Shown here piece by piece: positions 1-11,829 of a stretch of 64,000 nucleotides of DNA. Position numbers and translations under genes: made by a program. Under the pieces are notes generated by a model. The model was not told where the DNA came from and searched no databases. It saw only the letters and a program-made list of their open reading frames with translations. The DNA is from Lantana camara (Eukaryota; Streptophyta; Magnoliopsida; Lamiales; Verbenaceae): positions 124,235,501 to 124,299,500 of the forward strand of contig CM074857.1 in assembly GCA_037501455.1 (NCBI GenBank), written 5' to 3'. Within the stretch, counting starts at the first letter, position 1. Each line of letters begins with the position of its first letter.

Positions 1-2115
1 CAACCTTTCTGGTTGGTTTGAATCTTCGCAACAACTTGCAAATATGATTAGTTGATCTCAAGTTCACACACCAGGAGTCCGGTGAATTTTCAACTAAACA
101 TATTTTCAACGAGTAAGATATCTTCATATCTTATCTAAACGGCGTAACAAACAGGCAGACTAAGTATTTTGGATAATTTCCTTTTCCAATACCCGTTACC
201 ACCGAAATAGAAACACTTTTCCATTGTCGGATTTGACTTTCTATTTCTGAACCTTCGATTGGGAACTTTTCCTTTTCTTTCTTCCACTTACTGGGTTTCT
301 AGCCCGTGGATATTGATGTCTGATTAAAGAGAACTTTCCCCTTAGTCTATATCACCCTTTCTGCCACATTGAGGTCGTTCATTGGTTTTTAAAAAAATTT
401 ATTTAAAATAATCTTGAATGTTCAAACGACTTAGGCAGAGAGTATAGGATCGTATCCTATCTGTTAAGATTGTCTCTTTAAGCACAGAGGCTTTCAATCT
501 CATTCAGATTAGCTATCATATTCATAATATGATTATGAAACAGTGATCCTTCAAACATCTTTAACTGACAACCGTTTTCATGGCTCGTACCTACGTACGA
601 CTCTGTCTTCAACACATGTTCTTATCTGTAGACATCTCATGTGTTTGATGCTCAAGAACATTTAAAACAGATGTCAGGATATAAGACTAGTCAGATCATC
701 ACACTTGATCTATTTAGAATAAACGTCTTTCTAATCCTGACTGGTTGTAGTTTCCGAAATTTTCGGATAAGGTTCAGTGAGTACGTAAACTTTCGTGTCT
801 CAACACGATGTCAAGATTCATTTCCTAATCAGCATAGTTGAACCCTTACTAGCCTATTTCCTTATAGACATACAGTTTGGAGTGGGCTAAGAGAGATCGT
901 AATTATAAAACTGAAATAAATAAATAAATGCAAGTTATGATTATGTATTTCACTTTCTTCTGCGTCCAACCAATAAATGAAATCCACGTAAGCATTTTGG
1001 TTTACGCAATGGTGACTTAACTAACTGCAGTTGACTCCCCGGAGGCGAGGTCGAAAACCGCTTAGAAAAGCAAGAACTATTCTTAATTAACATGTCAACT
1101 AGGTAACTCTTACCAAACAATGTCAATCCACCACGTCAACCCTTGGCCTCTAAATAAATGTAACAGAGCTCCGAAGGGAGGTTAATACATTACTTAGTCA
1201 AGTGTGCACCATTACCTAGAAGTCCGTACGAGTAGGTCAATATACTCCACGGAGGCGTGGTCGAGCTGACTTTCGTCGTATTTCATTATATCCGTAGAAG
1301 TCTAATCTTGTATACCGCGAATATATACCCGCCGAAGGGAGTAGTATACATCCACTATACTATAGACGGGTAATGGAGGCCGTGAGAATCCAACTCTTTT
1401 CATCTCGCTCCCACTTGAATTTTTAAAAGGTGTGGATTATCTCTTGATTATTTAATAATCACTTTTGGCGTCTTATTATTGGAAGTAATTAATCTAATTA
1501 ATACCCTCCCACTAGGATTACTAAATCATATTTAAAATCCCAATAATAATATTTTAAGGCAATTTAATAACTATTTATTAATTAGGCCGAAAAATATTAG
1601 TTCAATTATGCATCCCGTCTAATCTATATTAAACAATATTATTTAATCACATTAAATAAAATATGCATAATTGTAAATATAATATCTCATGTTATCATGA
1701 TCATGCCATAAAATAATTAAGCATGCTTTTATATAATTATCACATAATTATCATGCTTAAAATTTTAAATGACACAGAATAAATATGCCATAAATTAAAT
1801 CAATTAAGCATGCTAGTATAATTATCACATAATTATTATGCTTAAAATAAATGGCATAAAGTAAACATGTTATAAATGAATTATCTCATAATTTAAATCA
1901 TGTTTACTGATTCGGTAATTCACCAGGAAGATTATTGAAATCGATTCCCAAAAAAAAAAATTACCATTCCAGGTAAATTCCCAGAAACACTGGAGGGGTC
2001 ACAAACGGTCCCACTTAAAAACCAGTCTTCTTTGACAGAATTTACGTGCACAGTATCAGATTTAAAATTATGCATCACATGCATCATATCAATGCATGTA
2101 TATATCTAGAGTATG

Positions 2116-2127
2116 GCTCTGATACCA
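2116..2127 (-). promoter_or_regulatory. Primer-binding site for initiator Met-tRNA
   Basis: The minus strand reads TGGTATCAGAGC, the canonical plant LTR-retrotransposon primer-binding site complementary to the 3' end of initiator tRNA-Met. It lies two bases after the CA that ends the LTR. This fixes both the element's orientation and the LTR boundary. Confidence 0.9.
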
Positions 2128-2712
2128 GTTGATGGGATGCGGGCCCAGAACAGTAGCAGTCCGGGACCACATTTTAAAATTTTTATTATAATACAAGTAT
2201 TAAAATATTTCTAAAACATTTTAATACAACGCGGAAGACTTAGCCGGATCTACTCAAGTATATACATGCAATTGATAATAAATTTTAAATCACTTAAGCA
2301 GATAAATATCTAACATGCAATTAACACTTAAGAGCACATAATTTATCATGCTTAAAATAAAATAACTGTAAAATATTACCGTACTGCAAACATGGCTATC
2401 TAACGGCATTTTTCCAGCTCCTTGCCCACTCGTGAGACCGGCAGAGCTTCCCTGCAATATCCCCAGGGACACCCTCGGAGTGTGGGCTCCGAAAGTATTT
2501 CTCTAAATACTTAGAGAAAATAAACTTTAAACTAAAAACCCTTTTCAGGGTTTATTCTCCCGAAATTAGGCGTTTTATACAAACACCTAATTAAAATTAA
2601 TTCCGAAATAAATCGGAATTAACTAGGAGAAAAATGGGACTTGGTCTCAAAGCCAAAACTTGGCCAAAACCATCCCAAAAATGTTATGAATGAAATGGGG
2701 TGGGTATCAGCC

Positions 2713-2720
2713 TATTTATA
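2713..2720 (-). promoter_or_regulatory. TATA box of the LTR promoter
   Basis: The minus strand reads TATAAATA inside the palindrome-like CCTATAAATAGG. It lies about 100 bp downstream of the GC-rich ACGT cluster and about 580 bp before the LTR end, the usual arrangement for a Pol II LTR promoter. Transcription would start near 2680. Confidence 0.6.
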
Positions 2721-2827
2721 GGCAAATATATGAGGGCAAAACGGTCATTTTGGATACAAAAGCAAGGGTAAAATGGTCATTTCACACCTCCACTTGCGTA
2801 GCCAACTTGGACACAAAAACCGAGGTC

Positions 2828-3226
2828 ACCACGTCGTAGCCCTTGCCACCACGAGTCCAACGCCGCCGAGAACGCGCCAATCCACCTCCGGAGACGCCCT
2901 CACGCGCCGCCACAAGGCGGCGCGTGTCTTTCACTCTTGGCTAGGGCTTAGGGCTGACGTGGCCTCTTCTGAAGCGGCCACGTGTCCGGGTCGGTACGGC
3001 CCGGAACCGGACCCGGTCCGACCCTATCCGAAACCCGGCCCGTTGACCCGACACCCTGACCCGTTTGACCGACCCGGTCCGATCAAATATGGGCCGTTGT
3101 TTCCGCGCTGACGTGGCGCGATCTGGGACGTCCACGTGTCTCACACGTGGCGTGCCACGTGGCTGCCCAGTCAGCGCCACCTGGGCCCACTTGCTGACGT
3201 GGTATGCCACGTCAGCTGCCACGTCA
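2828..3226 (-). promoter_or_regulatory. Cluster of ACGT-core (G-box/bZIP-type) motifs in LTR U3
   Basis: About eleven ACGT cores occur in about 400 bp, in a GC-rich island within an otherwise AT-rich LTR. They include several CACGTG or CACGTGG G-boxes, TGACGTGG and GACGTC. The cluster sits immediately upstream of the TATA box at 2713-2720. In plants such cores bind bZIP and bHLH factors in ABA, light and stress responses. That this LTR responds to such signals is an inference from motif density and position. Confidence 0.5.
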
Positions 3227-4414
3227 TCATCGTTTTTTTTTTGTTTTTGATGAAAATTTTATTTTCTCCAAAATAAAATTTCGGGCATTTCCAACTCTTT
3301 GGAACTTGATTTATTTTCTTAAAATAAATTCCTTTGCTATTTTCAAACATTTTGAAAATTCATTTCTCTTTCTCCTTTTATTATTTTCTCTTCGGGTTTT
3401 TGATTGGGGCTTGCAGGGGGACCTGCAGGACTAATTAATTTTAGCTCCAAACGGATTAATATATTATCATCTCATGACAATAATTAATTACCGTTTAACA
3501 ATATTTAATTCCACTAAATAAATATTGTTGCACTCTAAAATTAATTAAATTATTCACGAATTTCTCGATCTAGAATAATTTCGCGTTTTACTCCTCCGTG
3601 TAGATATCCATGAAAAATAAATTGCAACTACTATCATTTATTTTTCATCTCTTATTTGAAATTTATTGATTCGCCTTAAGTTCAAATTATCTGTATGTGA
3701 AACACATTCATCATATAACTTCGGTGACGTATCACGCGAAGTGCTTTGGCCAAAGTCTTAATTCGAACTTTTACAAATCTATTTCAAGGATATCTCTTAC
3801 CTTCCAGCAAGGCCACAGATTCCTCGATCAATATAACTCTTTAGCGCATTTCATATAATCACCGAACATACAAAGTATTTTGGCCACCCGTTACCGAGAC
3901 CTCACTTCGAGTATGTTACAGTGACTAACACTACATGCCTAAAGCCGAAATATTATCAGGATTAAGAGTACAATGCTTCATGAGATTTTTTTCATTTTAG
4001 ATAGCAGTATAAAATGAATAATCTCAGTGGTCCAGTTCGATGTTTCCAATCCTATTGAAAATCATCAACGTGTTATAATTGGAATCACCATTCCCTATGA
4101 CGAAAGACTAATCATCTTATATAACCACGTTATAGTCTTGATAAGAACATATTCTTATCTTACCGACTAGAACTTTAATGACACGTGATTTCGGTATTCA
4201 AAGTCTTTTCCTATGAAACACATTTCATATGAGAATACCACCACACGTCATTAATTGTTAATATGTGAAATACTCACAACTTGTGTAAATTCAATTTAAT
4301 TAATTCAACAAATTGAATTTTCAGGGCACTATTCCCAACAGCTACATCAACCAACAGAAGAAAGATCTCTAACAAAAGCTGAAACAGCAAAACTAGGGAT
4401 ACTAAAGTTCCCTT

Positions 4415-4510
4415 CCTGGAGCAAACCCGCCTTCCTCGCGAGGATGTGTGCGACAGAGTTGGCGCATCTAGGCACAAAAGCGAAGCGAGTAATAGGAGTA
4501 TCAGAAAGGG
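4415..4510 (-). pseudogene. LINE-type RNase H C-terminal fragment
   Basis: A minus-strand frame from about 4510 to 4420 reads ...ITRFAFVPRCANSVAHILAR.... It matches the end of the RNase H (RVT_3) domain common in plant non-LTR retrotransposons and derived proteins, where the usual form is 'F.FVxRxxNxVAHxLAR'. No flanking reverse transcriptase was found and the frame is short. It lies about 75 bp from the outer end of the LTR, so the LTR element may have inserted into or beside the old LINE. Confidence 0.5.
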
Positions 4511-6824
4511 TAATCTAGTGATTACTAAACTTGCAACATTCCAACTGCTTCAACTACTTCAGTTTCATTGAGGAATTAGAATTGTGCACACTTGCATCGC
4601 GAGCATGTCAGAGTGGAGGTCTAGGCGTACACGAGGCATGAGGTTTGGGAGTCTATTCTTTCAATTATCACCTAGAGAAATTTTGAAACCATGTCTTAAA
4701 ATAAAAATCGTTTTAATTGTTAGTCCGTAACCATCAATCTTCTACAAGTAAAAGAAATGTAAGCAGAACACTGGGGGGAATGAATACTCCCAAACTACAT
4801 CTAATTTCCAAAACTAAGCACCAATAACACAAATAGGAATTTCAACATATTTGCAAACAAAATCATTTATTGTAATTAAGCCCCGAAAAAAGGGAATAGA
4901 AATGTACCCCCACAACCATAAAAGGATATCACTATTTAAGAAAACAAACACAGTTGGCATTGGATCTGGAGCAGGAGAGTGCATTTAATGACTCTTGAAA
5001 AGAAAATAATAATAATTAGGTCTTCTATTATTAGGGGAGGGTTGTTTTCAATAACACATTGTTTTGTCCTCTTCAATTCAAGACTCTTGATAGGGATGGC
5101 CTTCATTCCCTTAAGTCCAAATAATTAATACAAATTCAATTCACATTAATTGCAATTTATTCTTCTTTAATGCGCTTTGAAAGCCATCACTCCATACATT
5201 AGAGTGTGTTCCCTATAGGAAACAAACTCCTCCACCAATAGAGAAATTTCAACATAAAGTTTAGGTAGCATTTGAATAAACTAAACAATTTTGTGATTTT
5301 GAATCTCTATTTTCTACAAATTTTGGTGTATTTTGAAAGATTAACAAAACTTTCATTTATTTTAGGGGCCAGTATTAGGGAATTCCCCGTCAAATTCTCC
5401 GATAGCATAGCAACGGCTAATCGATGAACCTTCTGTCGATAATTATTTTTTCAATATTTGTCAGGGTTTTCTATCAGTAATTCCAATGAGAAAACAACAT
5501 AATTAGTTTGTCGATTTTCAACAAATTGTCCACAAAAAAAATTAATTAGAAAATCAACTTTACGATACTTTCTATCATTGAAACTTTGTTTAGAACATTG
5601 CCTATGACTCAATTTCTTCTTTTTTTTTATTTTAAAATACTCAACTATTCTTTCTGAATTTTTTTTTTATTTTTTTTCAAACATTCATTGCTTTTATTTG
5701 TGGCCAAAAGTCTTAAAAGGTGGAGATCATAAACTTGGAAAATAAGGAAGAGTGCATGCTTATTATTTTAATGATGTTTGCTAATATTATATTGTTTAAT
5801 CACATGTGCTACATGGACTATGAAAGTAACATAACAATAGGTCATGCATCAATTAGGTAATTCTGAATTGACTTAAATTCATTGCTTCTAATTGCATGCA
5901 CATATATGATCAAGTTTACGTCAAATAATGAGGTATACAGAATTATACTATAGTTAATTAGACTTTCCCTTAAACGTTACTATTGTCCCTTTATGGAATT
6001 TTGACCTCTTCCTTCCAACCATATCCCTTGCTATAAGTCACCTTGTATTAGGGTAAATTAAAATAGACCTAGGTAAAAATAGGTTAAAAGAGTTGATCAA
6101 TTGTTTATTTTGATTGTCAAGTAAAATCAAGATCAAACTGAGTTTTTTTCTAAGGCAATAATTCGACTTCGAATCGCTGTAATAAAAAAAGTTTTTGTCT
6201 AAGCCTGACTGTATTTTCTTTTTCTCGTGTATTATTACTTTTTTAAACTATTTGAACAAACAGTCAAGAAATATGTTCAAGCCTGAGTGATTATACTAAT
6301 CATAAAGTTCAACAAGATCTTAAAATGCATACGAACACTGTTCGACAAACTAACTCAATTTTTTAAATGAATCAATAGTTAAATCGAACAAGTCATCATT
6401 CAAATCCGATCCTAAAAGCTTAATCGATTGAATACCTACTTGAAACTTATTCTGGTTATCAATCGAGATCAAAGAAGTTTAGGCGAGCTAATCTCATGTT
6501 ATCCCCCAACCCCCTCTTTCTAGTGAATCGTTATCTTTAAGACTTTACTAATTGATCTTGCTTCGAGTTGAATCTCAATTTTCTAGAAGTTGAATTTGAA
6601 TCCAACTCACTGAACTAGCAGAGTCCAAACGGGGGTTTTAACCGTCGATGCACGATAAAACAAACTTAATTCTCAATCCTTAAGCGAAAATTAATAATTA
6701 TACATAAAAAAAGTTTAATAAATTAGGAGAATTCAATGTGAATTGTAAAAGTGACTAAGGAGGGAGGGATAATTCTAACCCGAGTCTGATTCGATCAAAT
6801 CGATGTAATGAAAGGACGAGTGTT
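4511..6824. other. AT-rich intergenic stretch with no recognisable gene
   Basis: No coding frame, RNA gene or complete mobile element could be supported here. The sequence is AT-rich with poly-T runs around 5610-5680. A degenerate tRNA-like box near 6168 resembles the SINE family seen at 19 kb, but it is too decayed to call. Confidence 0.4.
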
Positions 6825-7085
6825 TTACACGTGACGTGGTTGAGGGATAATGTGCGGGGAAACCGGAACAATCAGAGATAGGACGATCGCAATCGAGTGC
6901 TCCACCACCTTCCCAACGTACAACTCATTTAAAGCTGTGAGTGGTACTTTTTGGTGAGGAAACATGTTCGCTGGGTCCCACCAGCCCTCACTGCTCCGAT
7001 TAGACAGCTGAAAGTGGGTCCCGCGTCTGTCAGCGCAAAAAGGAAACGGTGGACTCTCCCGCACTGGAAAAATCCTTTTGATGCC
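6825..7085. other. GC-richer island without a reading frame
   Basis: This stretch is clearly richer in GC than its surroundings. It contains CACGTGACGTGG, TGGGTCCCAC and GTGGGTCCCGC motifs, which are frequent in plant promoters. No coding frame follows on either strand. It may be an old promoter fragment carried here without its gene. Confidence 0.3.
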
Positions 7086-7429
7086 ATTTCAACTGATAAG
7101 ACTCGACTTAGACTAATATATATCGTACCACAGATTCGTGTCAAAGTGTCAACGCCGTTAGATTTTTTGGATATATATCTTTGGCTGTTACCTTGTCCTC
7201 GTCGAATACTTTCGGAATAGATACAACGATATAAATTCGACACGATATAATATTAATATAATGATAGGATTTTTTTTTAATATTTTTCTTGAGAAGTATT
7301 CGATACTTAAATACGAGATGATACAATATTGATATAATGGTACAATTTTTTTTTTAATATATTTCGTGAGGAGTGTTCGATACTTATTTTTAATTAAAAG
7401 AAAAGATTAATTTTAGACATTTCTTATCA

Positions 7430-7800
7430 TTTAGTTCTTAGTGCGATTTAGTTCTTATCATTTAGTTCTTAGTGCGATTTGCTCTCTAATTTTTGAATTA
7501 GTGTAATTGTCTTTCTAATTTTTGAAAAATGTCGAATTTATTTCCTTTTAGCATAATAGATTTCAGATGTGTCCATATTATATGTCAAATCAAAACTCTC
7601 GATTCAAGGAACACAACGCTTGACCTCAAAACCAAAATAAAACAACTGAAGGAGGAGAAGTCACCTATTAAAGACAATACAGGGTGGGGGAGTTTTGCAG
7701 CGACTTCTAGCGGCTAATAGAATGAAATGGAGTATGAGTTTTGTTCGCCTTGTAGAAAGGAATAGATGACATTGGTCTTGATATTTAGATCGTCTTAAAC
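7430..7800 (+). repeat. Dispersed repeat related to the 11.83-12.33 kb block
   Basis: Words such as GTTCTTAGTGCG, TTTTTGAAAAAT, GAGAAGTCACCTATTAAAGA and CGGCTAATAG recur in the block at 11.83-12.33 kb, some of them inverted. This marks an old interspersed element of unknown class. No clear terminal repeats or target-site duplications were found. Confidence 0.45.
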
Positions 7801-8224
7801 GAATGAGGAATCGATTAAGTTTAATGTTTCACATTAAGACAAAAAAATAGAGGGTGTATGCAATTTTAAAAAATGATTATTATGTTATATTTATTTTTTA
7901 AAAATTTAGTTATAAATTATTAGGGAACTAGCATGAACCCCGTGTGATGCACGGAAATTATTTTGATATTATTTTTTATTGACATTTTCGATAGAAAAAA
8001 ATGTTTTTAAATAATTTTTTTTCAGTTCAATAAGAGAGAAAGTAAAACATTTGCATGTTTTATATTTTATTTAAAAATTAAATCACACAATTAAGGTAAG
8101 AAGTATAAGGGATACTTTCACTCATGTTGATAGTTATTTAGGATATTTACCTATTTGATGCTATATATTCAATCTAAGGATATTAAAGATAAGAAAAGAA
8201 AAACGACATAAACAAAAATTTAAA

Positions 8225-9240
8225 AAAAGTAACGGAGAATTCACGAAAACTCCCCAATGCCTCTAAGGATATGTCCCTCTCTCGCATCTACACTTTCGTC
8301 GTCGAAGGTCAGTGAAGGATCACTCATTTAGGAGTGAAATGACATGGATCCCTTTAAGAAGAATCAGCAGCTAATGAATCCGTCGTTGAAGGCCTAAGTG
8401 CTGCTAATGTCGATCTTGGCTTGGGCTTCTATTTACCCGAATGTGAAATCACGACTGCGCTTCTAAAGAAGAAGACGAAATAGGACCTTAGTGCCTTCCC
8501 CGAAAGGCTTGAATAAAGAACTATCTATTGGTGCTCTCGGGAAAGGAGATTAGGGCTGGGCCGGTCACCAAGCAAGGATAACCCTTAGGTTATTCGAAAA
8601 AGACGTTTTACGCAGGTCGGAAAACTCTATAAGCGTGTAAGCAAGGCAGGTTCACCTCGTTTCTGATCTAAGACCGCACAACAATCACCGGTTATTCTTT
8701 TGACGTGATTGATATTCAAAAAGTCCGACTGGGCTTCGCTCATATCTCTCGGTCTCTTTCTTTCACCTCAGGAGAACCAGTTGATCTCTTTCCTTTTTCC
8801 GATCGCTTTCCTTCATCAGAAGTGGTTGACAAGGAGAGAACTCGATTTCATCGATATGGTGAATTCAATTCCGCGAGGCATTGCTCTAATCTTTCTTTTG
8901 CTTCTGCATTGCCATAGGAAGGAGATCACTCAGTGACATGTCAAAAGATATGAACGACCATCAGATTGAAATAGGGGAATTGAGACTGAAAGATATCCAT
9001 GTCAGTTAAAGATGTCTCTTTTTTGAGTGATAGGAACAAAGCTTCGGGCAAGCAGCTTAGCCAAAACAGTAGCGTTGGAGTTCTTCCACGGCATGCTCAG
9101 AGAAAGACTTCCTCCATGGCATAGCTCAGTCATTCAATCATGGTAGGATTGGTCAGACAGGATTCTTTCTTCTCCTAAGTGCAGGTCTAGTTCCTCTTTT
9201 AGGTATCTGACCATTTTTGCTTCCTTATCCGCAAGGAGCT
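8225..9240. other. Probable captured organelle (mitochondrial-like) DNA within the Helitron
   Basis: The base composition rises from the AT-rich surroundings to near-balanced GC. The texture resembles plant mitochondrial intergenic DNA: purine runs, AAGAAG and CTTTCC words, and many short non-repetitive open stretches. No mitochondrial gene is recognised. The limits are placed where composition changes. Capture by the surrounding Helitron, or insertion of a NUMT into it, are both possible. This is a judgement from composition, not a match. Confidence 0.45.
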
Positions 9241-9246
9241 TTTCTA

Positions 9247-9412
9247 CGGATATAATTTCTTTTTTGTGAAAAGCTACGTATATAAATGCATTCAAGAAGA
9301 TAAAAATCATAAAATAAAAATAAAACAATGTAAAATACTTTGATTGATAAATATCAAAATGCAATGAAAATGATAAATGTAAAGATCGGAGAAGAACTAA
9401 AAAAATCTTAAA
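9247..9412. repeat. Direct repeat copy 1 inside the Helitron
   Basis: About 165 bp beginning ATATAATTTCTTTTTTGTG recur, with few differences, at about 9632-9797. Shared words include AAATGCATTCAAGAA, TGTAAAATACTTTGATTG and GAACTAAAAAAATCTTA. Confidence 0.7.
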
Positions 9413-9631
9413 ATTGCAATATACGTGTCTAAGAATATAAACCCTATCAAGATGGAAACTTAAAGATAAGACATGAAAACCGAGATGAATAAAGATTTTA
9501 AAAAGTAATAAGGTTAAAAGACATAATAATATCATTTTTCGTGTAAATTATACGAAATATTAGAATCGAAAGAATGCTATGTATATAATTTCTTTTTCTG
9601 GTGAAAAACTACACATATAATTCAAGAATGC

Positions 9632-9797
9632 TACGTATATAATTTCTTTTTCTGGTGAAAAACTACACATATAAATGCATTCAAGAAAATAAAAATTATA
9701 AAATAAAAATAAAACGATGTAAAATACTTTGATTGATAAATTCAAAATGTAATGAAAATGATAAATGTAAAGGTCGAAGAAGAACTAAAAAAATCTT
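9632..9797. repeat. Direct repeat copy 2 inside the Helitron
   Basis: This is the second copy of the 9247-9412 repeat. It is preceded at 9584-9631 by an extra partial copy of its first about 45 bp, with TTTCTTTTTCTGGTGAAAAA present twice in tandem. The arrangement suggests slippage or unequal exchange within the Helitron's 5' half. Confidence 0.7.
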
Positions 9798-9799
9798 AT

Positions 9800-9948
9800 T
9801 TTCGTAAAAAAATAATATACAATATAAAGATAGGTCAATCACATTTTTTTTTATCTAATTAAAAACTTCAAAAAAACCACAAAATTTCTCGTCATCAAAA
9901 TGTACAATAAAAAGTTAAACATTGTTATCAAATATATAATAGTATAGA
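9800..9948 (-). repeat. Internal duplicate of the Helitron 5' terminus
   Basis: About 150 bp closely match the true 5'-terminal 150 bp at 10074-10222. On the minus strand this copy also ends in TCTATACTATTA and is also preceded by A, so it could act as a second 5' end. Confidence 0.75.
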
Positions 9949-10222
9949 TATCAAATACATGCATATAATATTAACCTTACTTAATTAGTAGAAATATCAA
10001 AATTAATTCCATTCGGTCAAACTTGCCAAGATTAATTATTTTCCTTAGTTACTACTTTTTTTTTTTTTACTTATTTTCATAAAAAAATAATATACAAAAT
10101 AAAGATAAACCAATCACATTTTTTCTATCTAATTAAAAACTTCAAAAAAACCACAAAATTTCACGTCATCAAAATATACAATAAAAAGTCAAACATCGTT
10201 ATCAAATATATAATAGTATAGA

Positions 10223-11829
10223 TTGGGCAATGTCTAAAGACTAAATCCATGTAAAATTTACAAATATTGAATTTCTATTTAATATCTGATTTAATTCATG
10301 GTATTTTTCTTGTAAATATTGATTTCATTACTATATATAATATTGTTTGTGTAACATTTAATTATTATTATTTTTTAAATTAAAGTATAATATTGTTTTC
10401 ATATGTTTCAAACAGATATGGTATAGGCCGTATCCCACCCTCAGCTATGGAATTTGCAGCCACTTGAAGCACATTGGATGCCATCCATATCGTACCTTAT
10501 AGCATTTTAGTTATGCATTAATTGTTAATGTTTAATTGTACCAAAAAATTGTTAATGTTTAACAGATACATACTCAAAAATCAACAATTCAATTAAGCAA
10601 AGGGCCCTACTCCCATAACTCATAACTTATTCATATGATAGATATAAAAAACTAATTTCTAAAGTAAAATTTTAGAAAATTTTAGCCCAAACACCGTTGG
10701 ATCGGGTACCAGTACTATAGACAAGTGCAGTAAATTTAGTATTTGATTGATTATTTTTTTAAAATTAATTTGCATTGATTTCATAACAAGTATAAAATAC
10801 CTTGTACGATTTGGTTGAACTAATTTCCAACTAAAATTATCCGAAAATCATAATTTGAGGTAAAAACTTTACTGATACTTAGGTTCTTTTCTATGTGCTT
10901 TTGAAGAAATTCAATAACAAATATCGAATTTCATCTTTAAAAGTATTAAACTACGATTTACAACGCTTTCAAAAATGTTATTTTAATATATTATGTCATA
11001 TCAGGTGTCTCTTACCTGATCAATCTAAAAAGAAATGTATCATTTTTATTTCGTGCCAAGTAAATTCATATAAACCTTGTCTTCCAAGACGTTGGAACCA
11101 TATTACAAATTGCCTTTGAATTTCCATTCATAATTTCCATTTGAAATATTTTTATTTTTATATATGTATTTTAAAATATTTTTATTTTTCTCCCTAATTA
11201 CAAATTTTCCCTTTTTCAATTTTTGAATATTATAATTTTCGTCTTTCTTATAATCTTATGTTAAATTTTGATTCCGTCTCTACATGTAAGTTGCAGGAAA
11301 TAATTACTTCTTCGGAGTTCACGAATCTTGACCAGTTATATCTCGATCCAATAATAATAATACATTTGAACGGTGACAACCCGAAAACAAAAACGAAATA
11401 ATTAAAAGGTTTTCAAAACTCCACAAATTGTCAAAATATAGTACTACAAAGAAAAGTGACTAATGTTGCAACATTTGAAGAAAATAGGGGTTGGATTGGC
11501 CCCCCACCCCCGATGAGGCCCCCTTTTGCAAGGAAAAATTTACAGCATTGTTATGGGGCAGTGAAAATAGTGTGTAAATGGTAACAAGTACACATCACAT
11601 GCACAGATTTAGCATTACACCACAAATCAATAATAGTGAATGGACCCATTGTATTTTTCATCCGTTTTATGAAAAATTGTACCCCACATCAACATCCCAC
11701 ATTGCTCACCATAATTTCAACCACGCTCCCATAATACAATACTCATCTTTCTTGGAAGATAACTCAATAATGCCAATTGCCAAGCCCACCACTACACTTA
11801 TATATATATAATATAAGGGATAATAGTAA
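10223..11829. other. AT-rich intergenic stretch with no recognisable gene
   Basis: Only short fortuitous frames are present. No RNA gene, terminal repeat or target-site duplication could be supported. Poly-A/T runs and short ATT-rich tracts dominate. Confidence 0.4.

Larger units (their letters stand above)
1..4340 (-). mobile_element. LTR-retrotransposon derivative, one LTR plus noncoding interior, truncated by the window edge
   Basis: Read on the minus strand, an LTR runs from 4340 down to 2130. It is followed by a primer-binding site for initiator methionine tRNA and then by at least 2.1 kb of internal sequence that leaves the window at position 1. The interior has no gag or pol reading frame of useful length, only short fortuitous frames. 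A long noncoding interior suggests a LARD-like derivative, or an element whose coding part lies beyond the window. The second LTR and the target-site duplication are not visible, so completeness and age cannot be judged. Confidence 0.75.
2130..4340 (-). repeat. Long terminal repeat (2211 bp), 5' LTR of the minus-strand element
   Basis: On the minus strand the repeat begins TGTTGGGAATAG at 4340 and ends ATCCCATCA at 2130. The termini are TG...CA with a near-perfect short inversion (TGTTGGGA against TCCCATCA, 7 of 8 when inverted). It lies two bases from the primer-binding site. A TATA box at 2713-2720 and a GC-rich ACGT-core cluster at 2828-3226 place U3 from 4340 to about 2700, with R/U5 after it. 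No coding capacity was recognised inside. Confidence 0.75.
7928..10222 (-). mobile_element. Non-autonomous Helitron (2295 bp) inserted at an A/T dinucleotide
   Basis: On the minus strand the element starts TCTATACTATTA at 10222 and ends CTAG at 7928. A hairpin with CCGTG/CACGG stems (CCGTGCATCACACGG) lies about 9 bases before the end. The host base before the 5' end is A (10223) and the base after the 3' end is T (7927), the expected Helitron target. No target duplication and no Rep/helicase frame are present, so it is non-autonomous. About 1 kb of foreign-looking sequence occupies its 3' half. Confidence 0.85.
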
